A DNA stretch of 55,659 bases from contig QZIZ01000158.1 of assembly GCA_003599195.1 (NCBI GenBank), positions 1 to 55,659 of the forward strand, given 5' to 3'. The stretch's first letter is position 1; each line of letters starts with the position of its first letter. Under the pieces are notes generated by a model. The model searched no databases. It had not been told where the DNA came from and saw nothing but the letters and a program-made list of their open reading frames with translations. Below are positions 13,161-23,389 of this stretch, in pieces. The stretch comes from Deltaproteobacteria bacterium (GTDB lineage: Bacteria; Desulfobacterota; Desulfobaccia; Desulfobaccales; 0-14-0-80-60-11). The position numbers and the translations under genes are program-made.

Positions 13161-14561
13161 TTATCTTTTCCGGAAGATTTGCGGCGTAAAGGGGCTGCCA
13201 GAGCTGGAGCCGGAGCCGGCATTTCCATCTTCCCCTTTCTGCTGCTCCGCGATGACGACTTGCATCCCTTCTTTGATTTCCGGGCCCTGTATTTCCGTCA
13301 GGGAGCCGTCGGTGGGGCCGAGGCGAACCTTCACCGGCTGCACGTAACTTCCCCTGGTAACAAACAAGGTGCCCACGGCCTGATTATCCTGGCCCTTCTG
13401 GGCCAGGGCCTGTCCCTCCCCGGACTTCTTTCCTCCCTTTTTCGCGGGTTGCTGGCGGAATTCCGGGGCTACCTGGTCCGGCAGGGGTTTCCACCGCAGC
13501 ACGGCGTTGGGGACCAAAAGGACGTTTTTCCGCTCCGCCACCAGGAATTTTAGATTCGCAGTCAGATAAGGAATGAGCCGGCCGTCGCTGTTGTCGGTAT
13601 CCACCTCCACCGTATAGGTGACCACGTTTTGGGTCATGGTGGCGTTGAGCCTGATCTTCGCCACCTCCCCCTTGAAGGTGACCCCGGGATGGGCGTCCAC
13701 GGTGAAGGTCACCGGCTGGCCGGGGTGGATATTGCCGATATCCGCTTCGTTCACCGCAGCCCAGATCTGCATGCGTTTAAGGTCTTTGGCCAAAAGAAAG
13801 AGGCTGGGTGCGTTCAGGCTGGCCACCACCGTCTGGCCGATGTTCACCCGGCGGTCGATGATTACTCCTTTGACCGGGGATTTGATGGTGCAATAATCCA
13901 GGTTTTGAGCGGCCCGGCGCAAAGTGGCCTCGGCCTGGGCCACCGCGTCTTTGGCCTGGATGACCGCGGCCTGGCCCACGTTCAGGTTGGCCTTTGCCAC
14001 CTCGAAAGCTGACTGGGCGGCATCATAATCGCTTTGGGACAAGGCGTCGGAAGACCCCAACTTTTTGGCCCGCCCCCAGTCCCGCTCCGCCTGGAAGAGC
14101 CGGGCCTTCATCTGGCCCAAATCGGCTTCGGCCCGTTTCACGTTGGCCTTGGCCTGGGCCACGGCCGCTTTGGCCTGGGAAACTTCCGCAGAGTAGATGG
14201 CGTCATCAATCCGGGCCAGGACCGTGCCGGCCTCCACGGGCGAACCGTAATCCACGGTTTTGCCGTTTTTATCCTTGCCGAAGCTGACGATCCGGCCCGC
14301 CACCTGGGCGCCGATGTCCACCACCTCTTCGGGCTCCACAGTGCCGGTGGCGCCGATGGTGGCCATAAGATCGCCCCGGGCCACCGCGGTGGTGCGGAAG
14401 GAACCGCCGCCATCCTTGCCCCCGTACCAGAGCCAGGTGCCCAAAAGCAGCGCCAGGGCCAGAGAGAGGGCGATGAATAGCCGCTGTTTCAAGGAGCGGG
14501 CCTTAATTTTCAGCATCAGCTTATCGATGAATGGTAGCGGCTTGTCGAAAGAATTGCTCAT
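13161..14561 (-). CDS. macA: MacA-type periplasmic adaptor (membrane fusion protein)
   Basis: A 466-residue HlyD/MacA-family adaptor. One N-terminal membrane anchor (RLFIALSLALALLLGTWLWY, about 28-47) is followed by the barrel-sandwich hybrid (GTVEPEEVVDIGAQVAGRI), a long alpha-hairpin rich in Ala, Lys and Glu (about 125-205), the second half of the lipoyl-like domain (VKGVIIDRRVNIGQTV) and the beta-barrel domain. It bridges MacB and the NodT channel. The ATG at 14561 is preferred over the one two codons upstream because GAAGGA then stands 6 nt away. First gene of the operon. Confidence 0.92.
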   Translation of the reverse strand: MSNSFDKPLPFIDKLMLKIKARSLKQRLFIALSLALALLLGTWLWYGGKDGGGSFRTTAVARGDLMATIGATGTVEPEEVVDIGAQVAGRIVSFGKDKNGKTVDYGSPVEAGTVLARIDDAIYSAEVSQAKAAVAQAKANVKRAEADLGQMKARLFQAERDWGRAKKLGSSDALSQSDYDAAQSAFEVAKANLNVGQAAVIQAKDAVAQAEATLRRAAQNLDYCTIKSPVKGVIIDRRVNIGQTVVASLNAPSLFLLAKDLKRMQIWAAVNEADIGNIHPGQPVTFTVDAHPGVTFKGEVAKIRLNATMTQNVVTYTVEVDTDNSDGRLIPYLTANLKFLVAERKNVLLVPNAVLRWKPLPDQVAPEFRQQPAKKGGKKSGEGQALAQKGQDNQAVGTLFVTRGSYVQPVKVRLGPTDGSLTEIQGPEIKEGMQVVIAEQQKGEDGNAGSGSSSGSPFTPQIFRKR

Positions 14562-15236
14562 AATCATCCTTCAAACTATGGGATTTTGTTCCGGCTTCCG
14601 TGCCCGGCCGGAGATGATCCCATATTCCGGGCAAACCTATTCAAGATACTAATTAATTATAACACGCGGGATCATAAAAAACGGCGGGGAGTTAGCGGAT
14701 TTTTACAAGCGGGAAGAAGGGTGAAGGGAACTATTTCTTGGTTGTGGGAATTGTAGAAATCGATAATCAGAGGCCGGGAGTTAGGGGTTAGGGAACAGTT
14801 CTTCATGGACTATCGGCCCACCCGCAAAACATGAAAAGTATGAGGGGGGCCTCCATGCCGGTGACATTCATGCGGAGGTGCTCCCCGCAATAGGGCACCC
14901 GAATCTTGGCTCCCCTCTGGGCCCAGCGTCGCCGGGGGCGGGGATCGCCTTCAATGCCCACCAGACGATTATGGCTCCGCTGGGTAGGAGCGGCTTTGGC
15001 GGCCACTTCCAGTTCCGCCAGGGAGCAATTCTCCAGATTGGGTATAAGCCGTCTGGGCACGCATCAAGCAAAGCATATTTTTCACCAAATGTCGCGTAAA
15101 TTTTCTCATGGACATATCGGAAAAAGCCTTTGACAATCGCTATAATTGCGAATTGTTTCAGGCCGTCAGAGCTTGAAGCCACGTATTTATGGGATGGGGA
15201 TTAGGCGGTGGTGACAAGAACTTCGAGCTTCCCCGG
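14562..15236. other. Gap without an intact gene
   Basis: Between macA and the response-regulator gene only a probable decayed transposase fragment (14803-15060, minus strand) can be made out. The rest holds no clear gene, RNA, terminator or strong promoter. The bases 14630-14680 are AT-rich and may contain the macA promoter. Confidence 0.5.
14803..15060 (-). pseudogene. Possible IS630-like transposase remnant
   Basis: The frame MPRRLIPNLENCSLAELEVA continuing AAKAAPTQRSHNRLVGI looks like the N-terminal helix bundle of IS630-type transposases (a recalled resemblance). After about 40 residues it turns into Arg/Pro-rich sequence without family features and ends ...RMNVTGMEAPLILF. No DDE catalytic residues are present. 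If the match is right the gene has lost its middle. Alternatively it is a meaningless open frame in a GC-rich gap. Confidence 0.3.
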
Positions 15237-16580
<1,344 letters not shown>

Positions 16581-16784
16581 GAGCGGGGAAAATACCTCGA
16601 TAATTCAACTAATTGTTTTTTCGTGAAAAATTTCTCTTATTCTAATCAATCCGGGCAGCAAGTGTCAAGGCAAAGGTGCAGGGCCATACCGGGTTGGAAA
16701 AGACTTCCTCAGACTCGGGGACGGAGGGAATAATTTAATGGGATTTTTAAGGTGTTTCAGGGAAATACGATTTCTGGGAGTTCA

Positions 16785-17945
16785 TTAAGTGGTGGCCGAA
16801 GGTGATGGAAGAGTGGAGTTCATAATCTCTGGAAAGAATTTATCGCTTAAAGTGGCATTGGACTTCCTATCTTCGAAATAATTCATGCAAGCCTCAACCA
16901 CCGGGGGGTCGTAAAGGGTGCCGTTATTACGGAGGAGCTCCACCAAAGCCTTATCGATCCCCAGGGCCGGCCGGTAAGGCCGGTGGGAGCACATGGCGTC
17001 CACCACGTCCGCCACCCCGATGATTCTGGCTTCCAAAAGGATGTCCTCGCCGGAGAGACCCTGGGGGTAGCCTGAGCCGTCTATGCGTTCATGATGCTGC
17101 CGGACCATTTCCGCGATGGGCCAGGGAAAATCAACCATTTTTAAGATTTCGTAGCCCGATTGGGGGTGGAAGCGGATCAGGCTCATTTCGAAATCATTGA
17201 GCTTGGTCGGCTTGGACAAGGTTTCGGCGGGTATGGAAATCTTGCCCAGGTCATGGACGGTTGCCGCCAGGACGATTCCTTCGATTCTCTCTTCCGGGAG
17301 GTCCATCCTTTGGGCGATGGCCCGGGAAATTTCGGCAACGTTTCTCTGGTGCCCGGCGGTGTAAGGATCCCGGGTCTCGATAATCATGGAGATTACATGG
17401 ATGATTCCCTGGAGGGAACTGCGCACCTCCCTTTCGGCCTTGCTGAGTTTGGCGATTACCCTTTTTAAGGCCTCGTTGGCCAGGGCAAGTTCCGAAGTGC
17501 GCTCCTTGACCTTCGTTTCCAGTTCGTCCCGGGCCCGGACCAGCGCTTCTTCCGATTTCATGCGCTCCACTGCATAAAATAGGGCCCGTACCAGCAATTG
17601 CGCATTAGCTTCCCCTTTGACCAGGTAATCCTGGGCGCCTTCCCTGACAGCCCGGATGGCCAGTTTTTCATCTTCCATGCCCGAGAGAACAACGATGGGA
17701 ATACGGGGTGTTTGCCGGCGCACCTGGGCAAAAGTGCTAAGCCCTTGACTGTCGGGCAGCCCCAGATCAAGGAGAACCACGTCCAGGTTCGCATCCTCGT
17801 TTAGGAGAAATTCCAGGGCCTTTGAAAGCAGCTCGCAATGATGGACTATTATCTGTTCGTTGACCTTATGCAGGTCACGCCGCAGCAAGAATGCATCCTG
17901 CGGATTGTCTTCGACGAGAAGAATTCTTAAGGCTTCTTCAAACAT
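16785..17945 (-). CDS. Receiver plus HD-GYP c-di-GMP phosphodiesterase
   Basis: A 386-residue protein. Residues 1-125 are a receiver with phospho-acceptor Asp60 (VVLLDLGLPDSQG); about 135-180 is a coiled coil; about 185-370 is an HD-GYP domain with the metal-binding HDLGK, HHERIDGSGYP and DVVDAM segments, so all hallmark residues are present. HD-GYP enzymes hydrolyse c-di-GMP to pGpG or GMP. This links it to the c-di-GMP riboswitch at 28664 in front of the Tad pilus genes, although they are 11 kb apart and the functional link is inference. It is followed (minus strand) by a 204-bp gap and then the sigma-54 regulator. Confidence 0.93.
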   Translation of the reverse strand: MFEEALRILLVEDNPQDAFLLRRDLHKVNEQIIVHHCELLSKALEFLLNEDANLDVVLLDLGLPDSQGLSTFAQVRRQTPRIPIVVLSGMEDEKLAIRAVREGAQDYLVKGEANAQLLVRALFYAVERMKSEEALVRARDELETKVKERTSELALANEALKRVIAKLSKAEREVRSSLQGIIHVISMIIETRDPYTAGHQRNVAEISRAIAQRMDLPEERIEGIVLAATVHDLGKISIPAETLSKPTKLNDFEMSLIRFHPQSGYEILKMVDFPWPIAEMVRQHHERIDGSGYPQGLSGEDILLEARIIGVADVVDAMCSHRPYRPALGIDKALVELLRNNGTLYDPPVVEACMNYFEDRKSNATLSDKFFPEIMNSTLPSPSATT

Positions 17946-18229
17946 TTTCAGCTAAATCCTATGGCAGGCTTTCCTTACCGGACTCGCATTATTTAAAATA
18001 GAAACTTTCGCATGCCTTAAAATATATTTGGAAGGGTTCTACTTGAAAATAATCATTTACTCCTGGTATGGCAAGGCTAAAAAAGGAAAATATCGCAGGC
18101 TGATTAATTAACTTAAGGCAAAAAGGCAAGTCCTTCCTTTCCCTCCCCGTGGGAGGCTATCTGTGATAAAAGTAATGAATTCTCTGAAAAAAGATGCAAT
18201 CGGTCTGAAATTTGATGAAAGGAAAGCCG

Positions 18230-19273
18230 ATGATGCAGCAAAATGACCCCAAAGAACCGGCTTTCTGGGGCCAACTGCTAATGGTGGGCTTGCCCGGCCC
18301 CAGAATGGACGCCCAGGCTCGGGAATTGGTGCGGGACCTGAAGGTGGGGGGGGTGATCCTCTTCGCCCGCAATATCGAAGCCCCGGAGCAGGTCTGGGAG
18401 CTGTGCCGGGACTTGCAAAAGGAAGCGATGGCCGCCTCCGGGGTGCCCCTGCTCATCTCCGTGGACCAGGAGGGGGGGCCGGTGCAGCGGTTGAAGGCTC
18501 CGTTCATCATCATCCCGCAGGCCCGGGACTTGGGGATCAGCGCCACTCCGGAAGAGGTGGAGGATTTGTCCCGCCGGGTGGCCCGGGAACTGGCCCTGGT
18601 GGGGATCAACATGAACCTGGCTCCGGTCCTGGACGTCCCCCGCTCGCCCGCCTGCCCTCTGTGGCGCCGGGCCTACAGCTCCGACCCGGAGAGGGCGGCC
18701 CGGTATGCCCTGGCCGCAATCCGTGGTTATGCGGCCGGCGGGGTCTTCCCGGTGGCCAAGCATTTTCCGGGCTTAGGCGACACCATGGCGGATTCCCACG
18801 AGGTGCTGCCCCGGGCGCTATCGGAGGATGCCAAGCGGGAGGCGGACCTGCTGCCCTTCAGGCTGGCCGCGGCCGCGGGAGTGCCGGCCGTCATGACCGC
18901 GCACCTGTTGGTGCCTAAGTGGGATGACCGGCCCGCCACCCTGTCGGCTGCGGCGTTGCAGGACTGGCTGCGCCGCAGGTTGAAGTTTCAAGGAGTGATC
19001 ATCACCGACGACCTGGAGATGGGGGCCATCGCCTCGCAACTGCCGGTGGACCGGGCAGGCCGGGAAGCCCTGGGAGCCGGGGCCGATCTGTTGCTCATCT
19101 GCAATAATTATGACGCGGTTTGGGATACCGCCCGGCGGTTGGCCGGGGACGCCTCTTTGCTCCCCAGGGCACAGGAAGCGGCTGTGCGGATCAGAAGCCT
19201 GCGGGAGAGGATCCATCTGCCGAGCCATGGCCTTCAGGAAGTCACCAAATATTTCCGGCAGGCGGCGGAATAG
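18230..19273 (+). CDS. nagZ: Beta-N-acetylhexosaminidase NagZ (GH3)
   Basis: A 347-residue single-domain GH3 enzyme. It carries the NagZ signature KHFPGLGDTMADSH with the general-acid His/Asp dyad, the substrate-binding SVDQEGGPVQRL, and the nucleophile Asp in IITDDLEMGAI. NagZ cleaves terminal GlcNAc from GlcNAc-anhydroMurNAc peptides in peptidoglycan recycling. Lacking a signal peptide, it should be cytoplasmic. The ATG at 18230 is chosen because AAAGGA lies 6 nt upstream; an earlier TTG/ATG pair in frame would place that site inside the gene. It complements the NamZ-domain lipoprotein at 5061: one removes GlcNAc, the other MurNAc ends. Confidence 0.92.
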   Translation: MMQQNDPKEPAFWGQLLMVGLPGPRMDAQARELVRDLKVGGVILFARNIEAPEQVWELCRDLQKEAMAASGVPLLISVDQEGGPVQRLKAPFIIIPQARDLGISATPEEVEDLSRRVARELALVGINMNLAPVLDVPRSPACPLWRRAYSSDPERAARYALAAIRGYAAGGVFPVAKHFPGLGDTMADSHEVLPRALSEDAKREADLLPFRLAAAAGVPAVMTAHLLVPKWDDRPATLSAAALQDWLRRRLKFQGVIITDDLEMGAIASQLPVDRAGREALGAGADLLLICNNYDAVWDTARRLAGDASLLPRAQEAAVRIRSLRERIHLPSHGLQEVTKYFRQAAE

Positions 19274-19613
19274 TATGGAGGAAAAGGGGCGGCTTGAGCA
19301 GGTCAATTTTACGAAAAACGCAAGACGAAAAAAAATGACCGGGAGGGGGAAGCCCGGTCATTTATGGAGAAAGGAGAATATGGTTTGGGGTATACGGGGG
19401 TAACCTGCAATAGACATATGCACTATCGGTGCCAATTTTTCCTAAAAGGCTGAGATTCAAGAATTACGGGGCTAAACAGAAATTCCCCCGGAATAGAAAG
19501 GACGGTTGTGGTTCAATTATTTGTACCGGAATAACTCTCTGAATGCAGAGGAGGCTCTTTTCTGGCGGGGGGCGTCTCTAATCTGAACCCAAAACCGGGG
19601 CGGGCCAAATATT
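19274..19613. other. Gap with hairpin and possible small RNA or leader
   Basis: The stem AAATGACCGGG/CCCGGTCATTT (19333-19363) is perfect and preceded by an A-run, so it terminates minus-strand transcripts well and plus-strand ones poorly. Just after it AAAGGAG (19370-19376) precedes a seven-codon frame ATG GTT TGG GGT ATA CGG GGG TAA (19380-19403). No gene of normal size is present. Confidence 0.5.
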
Positions 19614-20630
19614 TTAACCGCTGGCCAGCATCAGGGCCGCGGCTTCCAAGACCGAGGCGGGGGATAACTCCTGCATGCACCGAGGCTCCGGGCAGGTGAT
19701 CTCACGATTGGCCGCACAGGGCGCCTGGGGGCAGGGGCCGCGCAAAACCCGGACTCCATCTCCTTGAGGAGCCCAGACCAGGGGATCAGTGGGGCCGAAG
19801 AGGGCCAGGACCTTAGGCACGCCTGCGGCCGCGGCCAGATGAGTTAGGCCCGTATCCCCTCCCAGGTAAAGGCGGCACCGGCTCAGAGCCGCAGCCACGG
19901 CGGTTAAGGGCAGATTTGCCAGCAAGAGATGGTCCTGAGCCGTAGCTATTCCTTGGAGATAAGGAAGAATGGCTTCCTCCGCAGGCCCAGCCAGCCAAAT
20001 TATCCGCAACTTATGCTGCCAGGCCAGGTCCCGGGTGACTTCGTAATAATGGGACAGGGGCCAGTTTTTACACGGATGACCGCTCCCCGGGGCCACCGCC
20101 AGGAAAGGCCCCGGCCCGGATAACTCCGGCGCCTGGTCTTGCCACTTCTCAGCGATAACCAACCGAAAAGATTCAGTGGGCACCGATATGCCCAGCCCCG
20201 CCAGATGCCCGGCCAGGAAGGCCCCCACCGGCTCCTGCCTGGACACCGGCCAGGAAGGGAGCCAAATCACTGCCGGGATGCCGGCCTGGGCCAAACGGGA
20301 CAGCATGGCGGGGTGGGGCCGGGGGCTGAAGACCAGGGCCAGTTGGAAGGCCGCGAGACGCTCGGTAAGCATCGGCGGCAAAGGTGAGTCAGCAGTAAAC
20401 AAGGGAGACCAGACGGCCCCGGCGCTGTCCCAGACGGCTTCCAGGGAGAGGGTGGGGGCCAGCAGGCGCCAACGCTCCGGGGACCCCAGCCCGGTGATCC
20501 GGGCCAAGGGGTAATGGCGACGGATGGCTAAAAGGGCCGGACCCGCCAGGAGCAGGTCCCCCAGGGCGCCTTGGTGCCAGATGAGGATTTTTTGTACTGC
20601 CTCGGGCGGAGGTAGTTCACTTGGTGACAT
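19614..20630 (-). CDS. Glycosyltransferase family 9 (heptosyltransferase-like)
   Basis: A 338-residue GT9 protein. The N-terminal Rossmann half starts ILIWHQGALGDLLLAGPAL (the family G-A-L-G-D motif) and the C-terminal half carries the nucleotide-sugar site GGDTGLTHLAAAAGVPKVLALFGPTDP. GT9 enzymes add heptose or related sugars to the LPS core in the cytoplasm. The end CANREITCPEPRCMQELSP contains the usual Cys cluster. The ATG at 20630 gives MSPSELPPPEAVQKI; an ATG-like start farther out adds 17 residues without family likeness, and neither has a strong ribosome site. Acceptor specificity cannot be told. Confidence 0.88.
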   Translation of the reverse strand: MSPSELPPPEAVQKILIWHQGALGDLLLAGPALLAIRRHYPLARITGLGSPERWRLLAPTLSLEAVWDSAGAVWSPLFTADSPLPPMLTERLAAFQLALVFSPRPHPAMLSRLAQAGIPAVIWLPSWPVSRQEPVGAFLAGHLAGLGISVPTESFRLVIAEKWQDQAPELSGPGPFLAVAPGSGHPCKNWPLSHYYEVTRDLAWQHKLRIIWLAGPAEEAILPYLQGIATAQDHLLLANLPLTAVAAALSRCRLYLGGDTGLTHLAAAAGVPKVLALFGPTDPLVWAPQGDGVRVLRGPCPQAPCAANREITCPEPRCMQELSPASVLEAAALMLASG

Positions 20631-20831
20631 TTTTTTAGCATATAAATTTTTTAATGCTCCTGCCAGAGGCTCAGCCCCCAAGTTTTCCTAAAGGGTTTAA
20701 GGGAGTGGTGAAGGGGACTTAGAGATAACTTTGTCATAGCTGCTTTTTTGCCGGGTGGTTGATAAGAGAGAGGTTTGGCAAGCTAGTGCGCCAAGTTTTG
20801 GGCGCCCTCACATTGCTGCGGTAATCATCTC

Positions 20832-22436
20832 CTACCCGAGGAGCGTACCCAACTCTGTGGTTATTTGCACTGCAAGGACCGTTATACCCTTGAATTCAAG
20901 TGCTTCAGTATAAGACGCTTCTAATTCTTCCAGGGTTTCGATGCGTTTGCTGATGGCGCCATAACCCTTGCCCAGGGAAACAATGTCCAAGCCCGGTAAA
21001 TCCAGGCCGGGAACATTGGGCGTGCCTTCCAGCTCGGCGAACTCTTTCAGAATTCCATACTCCCAATTTTGGAAGACTACATAAATGACATGGGTCTGGT
21101 GTTGGACCCCGGTATAAATACCCTGCACCGAGTATTGGAAGGACCCATCCCCCATCAGGGCAATGACCGGGCGGTTGCGGCCCGATGCCTGCTCTCCCAG
21201 GGCAAGACCCACGGCCGCCGGCAAGTTCCATCCCAACACGCCAGAAGCAAAAGTATAAAAAGAATCCGGTTTGTTGATCCGGAAAACATCCTGCCTCATC
21301 GGCATGATGGAGGGGCACTCTTCTACCAGGATATATTCTTCAGGTGTGCTTTGCTGCAGCACTTCCAGGACAGCGTGAGGAAGCAGCGGCTTTGCGTTTC
21401 TGTCTGCCTTGGCCGCTGGCTTACGGAACGGGGCCGAAAAAGACTTTTGACGTGGCTCAACCTGTTTCAGGAAGTCGCATAGAAACAACTTGACATCGCT
21501 GACCAGACTGTCGCCCACCGCCGCCTTGGCAGACATATTCGGATCATCTGTCACCTGAAGCAAACTGGCGCCCTCAGGCAGGAAATTTCCCGGTACATAT
21601 GGGTAATAACGGAATACCGGGGCTCCCACCACCAGCATCAGGTCGTGATCGGTCAATTGCTCTGACAGCGGACCGATGGCTGCGGCCAAGGTTCCCTTGA
21701 AAAGCGGATGGTTCTCGGGAAAAGAGGCCCGCTCGGCAAACGGCGCCGACCATACCGGTGCACCTAACCGTTCTGCCAGTTGGACCCCTTCATCCCAGGC
21801 CTGGCTGCGGGCAATATCCGCACCGAAGATCAAGACTGGATTTTTACTCTTGTTTATCTTTTCAGCAAACTCGGCTACGCGATCAGGATCCGGACCTTGT
21901 CTGGACGCAACGCTTCTGAACAGCTCAATTTCCGGCATTGGCTTATCCCAATCATCCAAAGGCAAAGATAGGAACACCGGGCCGGTCGGTTGCTGCATGG
22001 CGGTGGCGTAAGCTCGCATGAAGGCGCCAGGCACGTCCTCGGCCCGAGCCGGCTCATAACTCCATTTAACCCAGGGACGGGGCAGTAAGGTGGCATCGAT
22101 ATTGGTCAGGAGCGGTTCCATCAGTAGCATCTGGCGGGTTTGTTGACCCGCGGTGAGAATCAGGGGCGTTTTGTTCTGAAAGGCGGTCAGGATCGTGCCC
22201 ATGGCATTACCCACACCGGCCCCTGTATGCAGGTTCACGATCACAGGCTTTCTGAGGCTTTGGGACAAACCGTCGGCAATGCCGACTACACTTGACTCTT
22301 GTAAGGCCATCACGTACTTGAAATCGGCGGGAAAATCCTTCAGAAAGGTCTCTTCCGTAGAGCCCGGGTTGCCAACAATCGTTGTGACGCCGAGCCTCCT
22401 AAGCAGATCAAAGGTGACTTCTTTTACTGTGCGCAT
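20832..22436 (-). CDS. Benzoylformate-decarboxylase-like ThDP enzyme with His281 replaced by Tyr
   Basis: A 534-residue ThDP-dependent enzyme that aligns almost without gaps to Pseudomonas putida benzoylformate decarboxylase (recalled sequence): NPGS with Ser26, ALQE with Glu47, NLH with His70, the whole TAGQQTR and LPRPWVKWSYEPA stretches, and the ThDP-binding GDGSFQYSV...QNWEYG. The second active-site His of that enzyme (His281 in APVFRYHQY) is Tyr278 here (APVFRYYPY). Close to that family but probably with altered substrate: 2-oxo acid decarboxylase or carboligase. GGGAGGATGT precedes the ATG, so the start is firm. No mandelate-pathway neighbours. Usual length is 528, so the gene is complete. 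Confidence 0.85.
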   Translation of the reverse strand: MRTVKEVTFDLLRRLGVTTIVGNPGSTEETFLKDFPADFKYVMALQESSVVGIADGLSQSLRKPVIVNLHTGAGVGNAMGTILTAFQNKTPLILTAGQQTRQMLLMEPLLTNIDATLLPRPWVKWSYEPARAEDVPGAFMRAYATAMQQPTGPVFLSLPLDDWDKPMPEIELFRSVASRQGPDPDRVAEFAEKINKSKNPVLIFGADIARSQAWDEGVQLAERLGAPVWSAPFAERASFPENHPLFKGTLAAAIGPLSEQLTDHDLMLVVGAPVFRYYPYVPGNFLPEGASLLQVTDDPNMSAKAAVGDSLVSDVKLFLCDFLKQVEPRQKSFSAPFRKPAAKADRNAKPLLPHAVLEVLQQSTPEEYILVEECPSIMPMRQDVFRINKPDSFYTFASGVLGWNLPAAVGLALGEQASGRNRPVIALMGDGSFQYSVQGIYTGVQHQTHVIYVVFQNWEYGILKEFAELEGTPNVPGLDLPGLDIVSLGKGYGAISKRIETLEELEASYTEALEFKGITVLAVQITTELGTLLG

Positions 22437-22772
22437 ACATCCTCCCGTTGTAGGCAGAAGGTCATAGTACAGCCCCTTTATGATACCCAGAGTTTGAGAG
22501 AAAGTGTATTGTCAAATAAGTTTCGATGCGCAAAATCCGGCTGACGGATTACGAGACCTTTATTAGAGCCATCTTTATCAACCGTGCCTTCGGCCTCTAT
22601 TCATCTAGGCTGCAAAATGAGTGGAAGTCTATAGGTAGGACCTCCTTGATTTCGCTACCTGCTCTATATCTATTATTTCAATAAATTTTATAAATTTTCT
22701 ATAAAGTTTTAATAGCGGCTAGGTGGGGAAGGGGGAGGGCCTCAAGGTCCCTCCCTCCCCCAAATGACAGTC
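22437..22772. other. Gap with C-rich hairpin
   Basis: Holds the upstream region of the decarboxylase gene and, at 22730-22762, a strong stem between GGGGGAGGG and CCCTCCCTCCCCC just past the stop of the zinc-ribbon gene. The stem lacks a T-run on either strand. The segment 22670-22712 is very AT-rich. No gene seen. Confidence 0.5.
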
Positions 22773-23378
22773 TCATCCTTTCTCCGCGGCCAGCCGTTGG
22801 GCGGTACGGGTGTGGAATTCTTGTCGGCCTTCCGAGTCCAACAGAGCCAGGGTGTCTTCAAAGAGCTGCCGGTTCAGGTCCCGCTCCGGGGCGGTTCCGG
22901 CCAGGAGGTCCATGATTGCGGCGATGGTGTCTTCTGCGGCCTGCAATTCCTCCAGGAGATGGCGGGCTTCCCCGGTTGCCACCCGGTGGAGCAGGACCGC
23001 GGCCAAGACCACCCGGGGGTCGCCGCCTTCGGACTTGAGCAGCTCCAGGGCGTACTGCATGCCGGTTTCGGTGCGCTCCCAGTCGCCCGAGTCTTGCAGG
23101 TGGGCGTGGACCAGTTCCGCCAGTTGTTCTTTAAAGGTCTGGGCGGCCTTTTTTTCTTGCATCAGGTCGGGGACGCATTTTTCCGCGTATTGGCACCACT
23201 CGGCGCAGCCCAGGGAGATCTTGGGATTATAGAACATATGGCCGCACCAGGCGCAGCGGCGGCGGGCGTCATCCTTGAAGAATTCGATGTCCGCGCCGCA
23301 CTTGGGACATTCCGCCACAAAGATATCATCGGGCTTCCAGAAGCGGGTATCCTGACCGGGGCATTTCATCTGTTCCAT
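22773..23378 (-). CDS. Zinc-ribbon protein, paired with ferredoxin
   Basis: A 201-residue cytoplasmic protein. The N-terminal third has two CxxC knuckles (ECPKCGADIEFF and RRCAWCGHMF) and two more Cys in GCAEWCQYAEKC, so it binds at least one metal ion. The C-terminal two thirds are helical with a region (RVVLAAVLLHRVATGEARHLLEEL) recalling degenerate HD-domain phosphohydrolases. Proteins of this design are conserved in Desulfobacterota beside ferredoxin genes; no biochemical function is known to me. The start is 11 bp after the ferredoxin stop, so the two form an operon. A redox-regulated adaptor or hydrolase is possible. Confidence 0.65.
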   Translation of the reverse strand: MEQMKCPGQDTRFWKPDDIFVAECPKCGADIEFFKDDARRRCAWCGHMFYNPKISLGCAEWCQYAEKCVPDLMQEKKAAQTFKEQLAELVHAHLQDSGDWERTETGMQYALELLKSEGGDPRVVLAAVLLHRVATGEARHLLEELQAAEDTIAAIMDLLAGTAPERDLNRQLFEDTLALLDSEGRQEFHTRTAQRLAAEKG

Positions 23379-23389
23379 GGCCTAGAGCC

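Noticed and set aside
14868-15182. Second minus-strand frame in the gap after macA
   Set aside because: It overlaps the possible transposase remnant in another phase and shows no family-like sequence.
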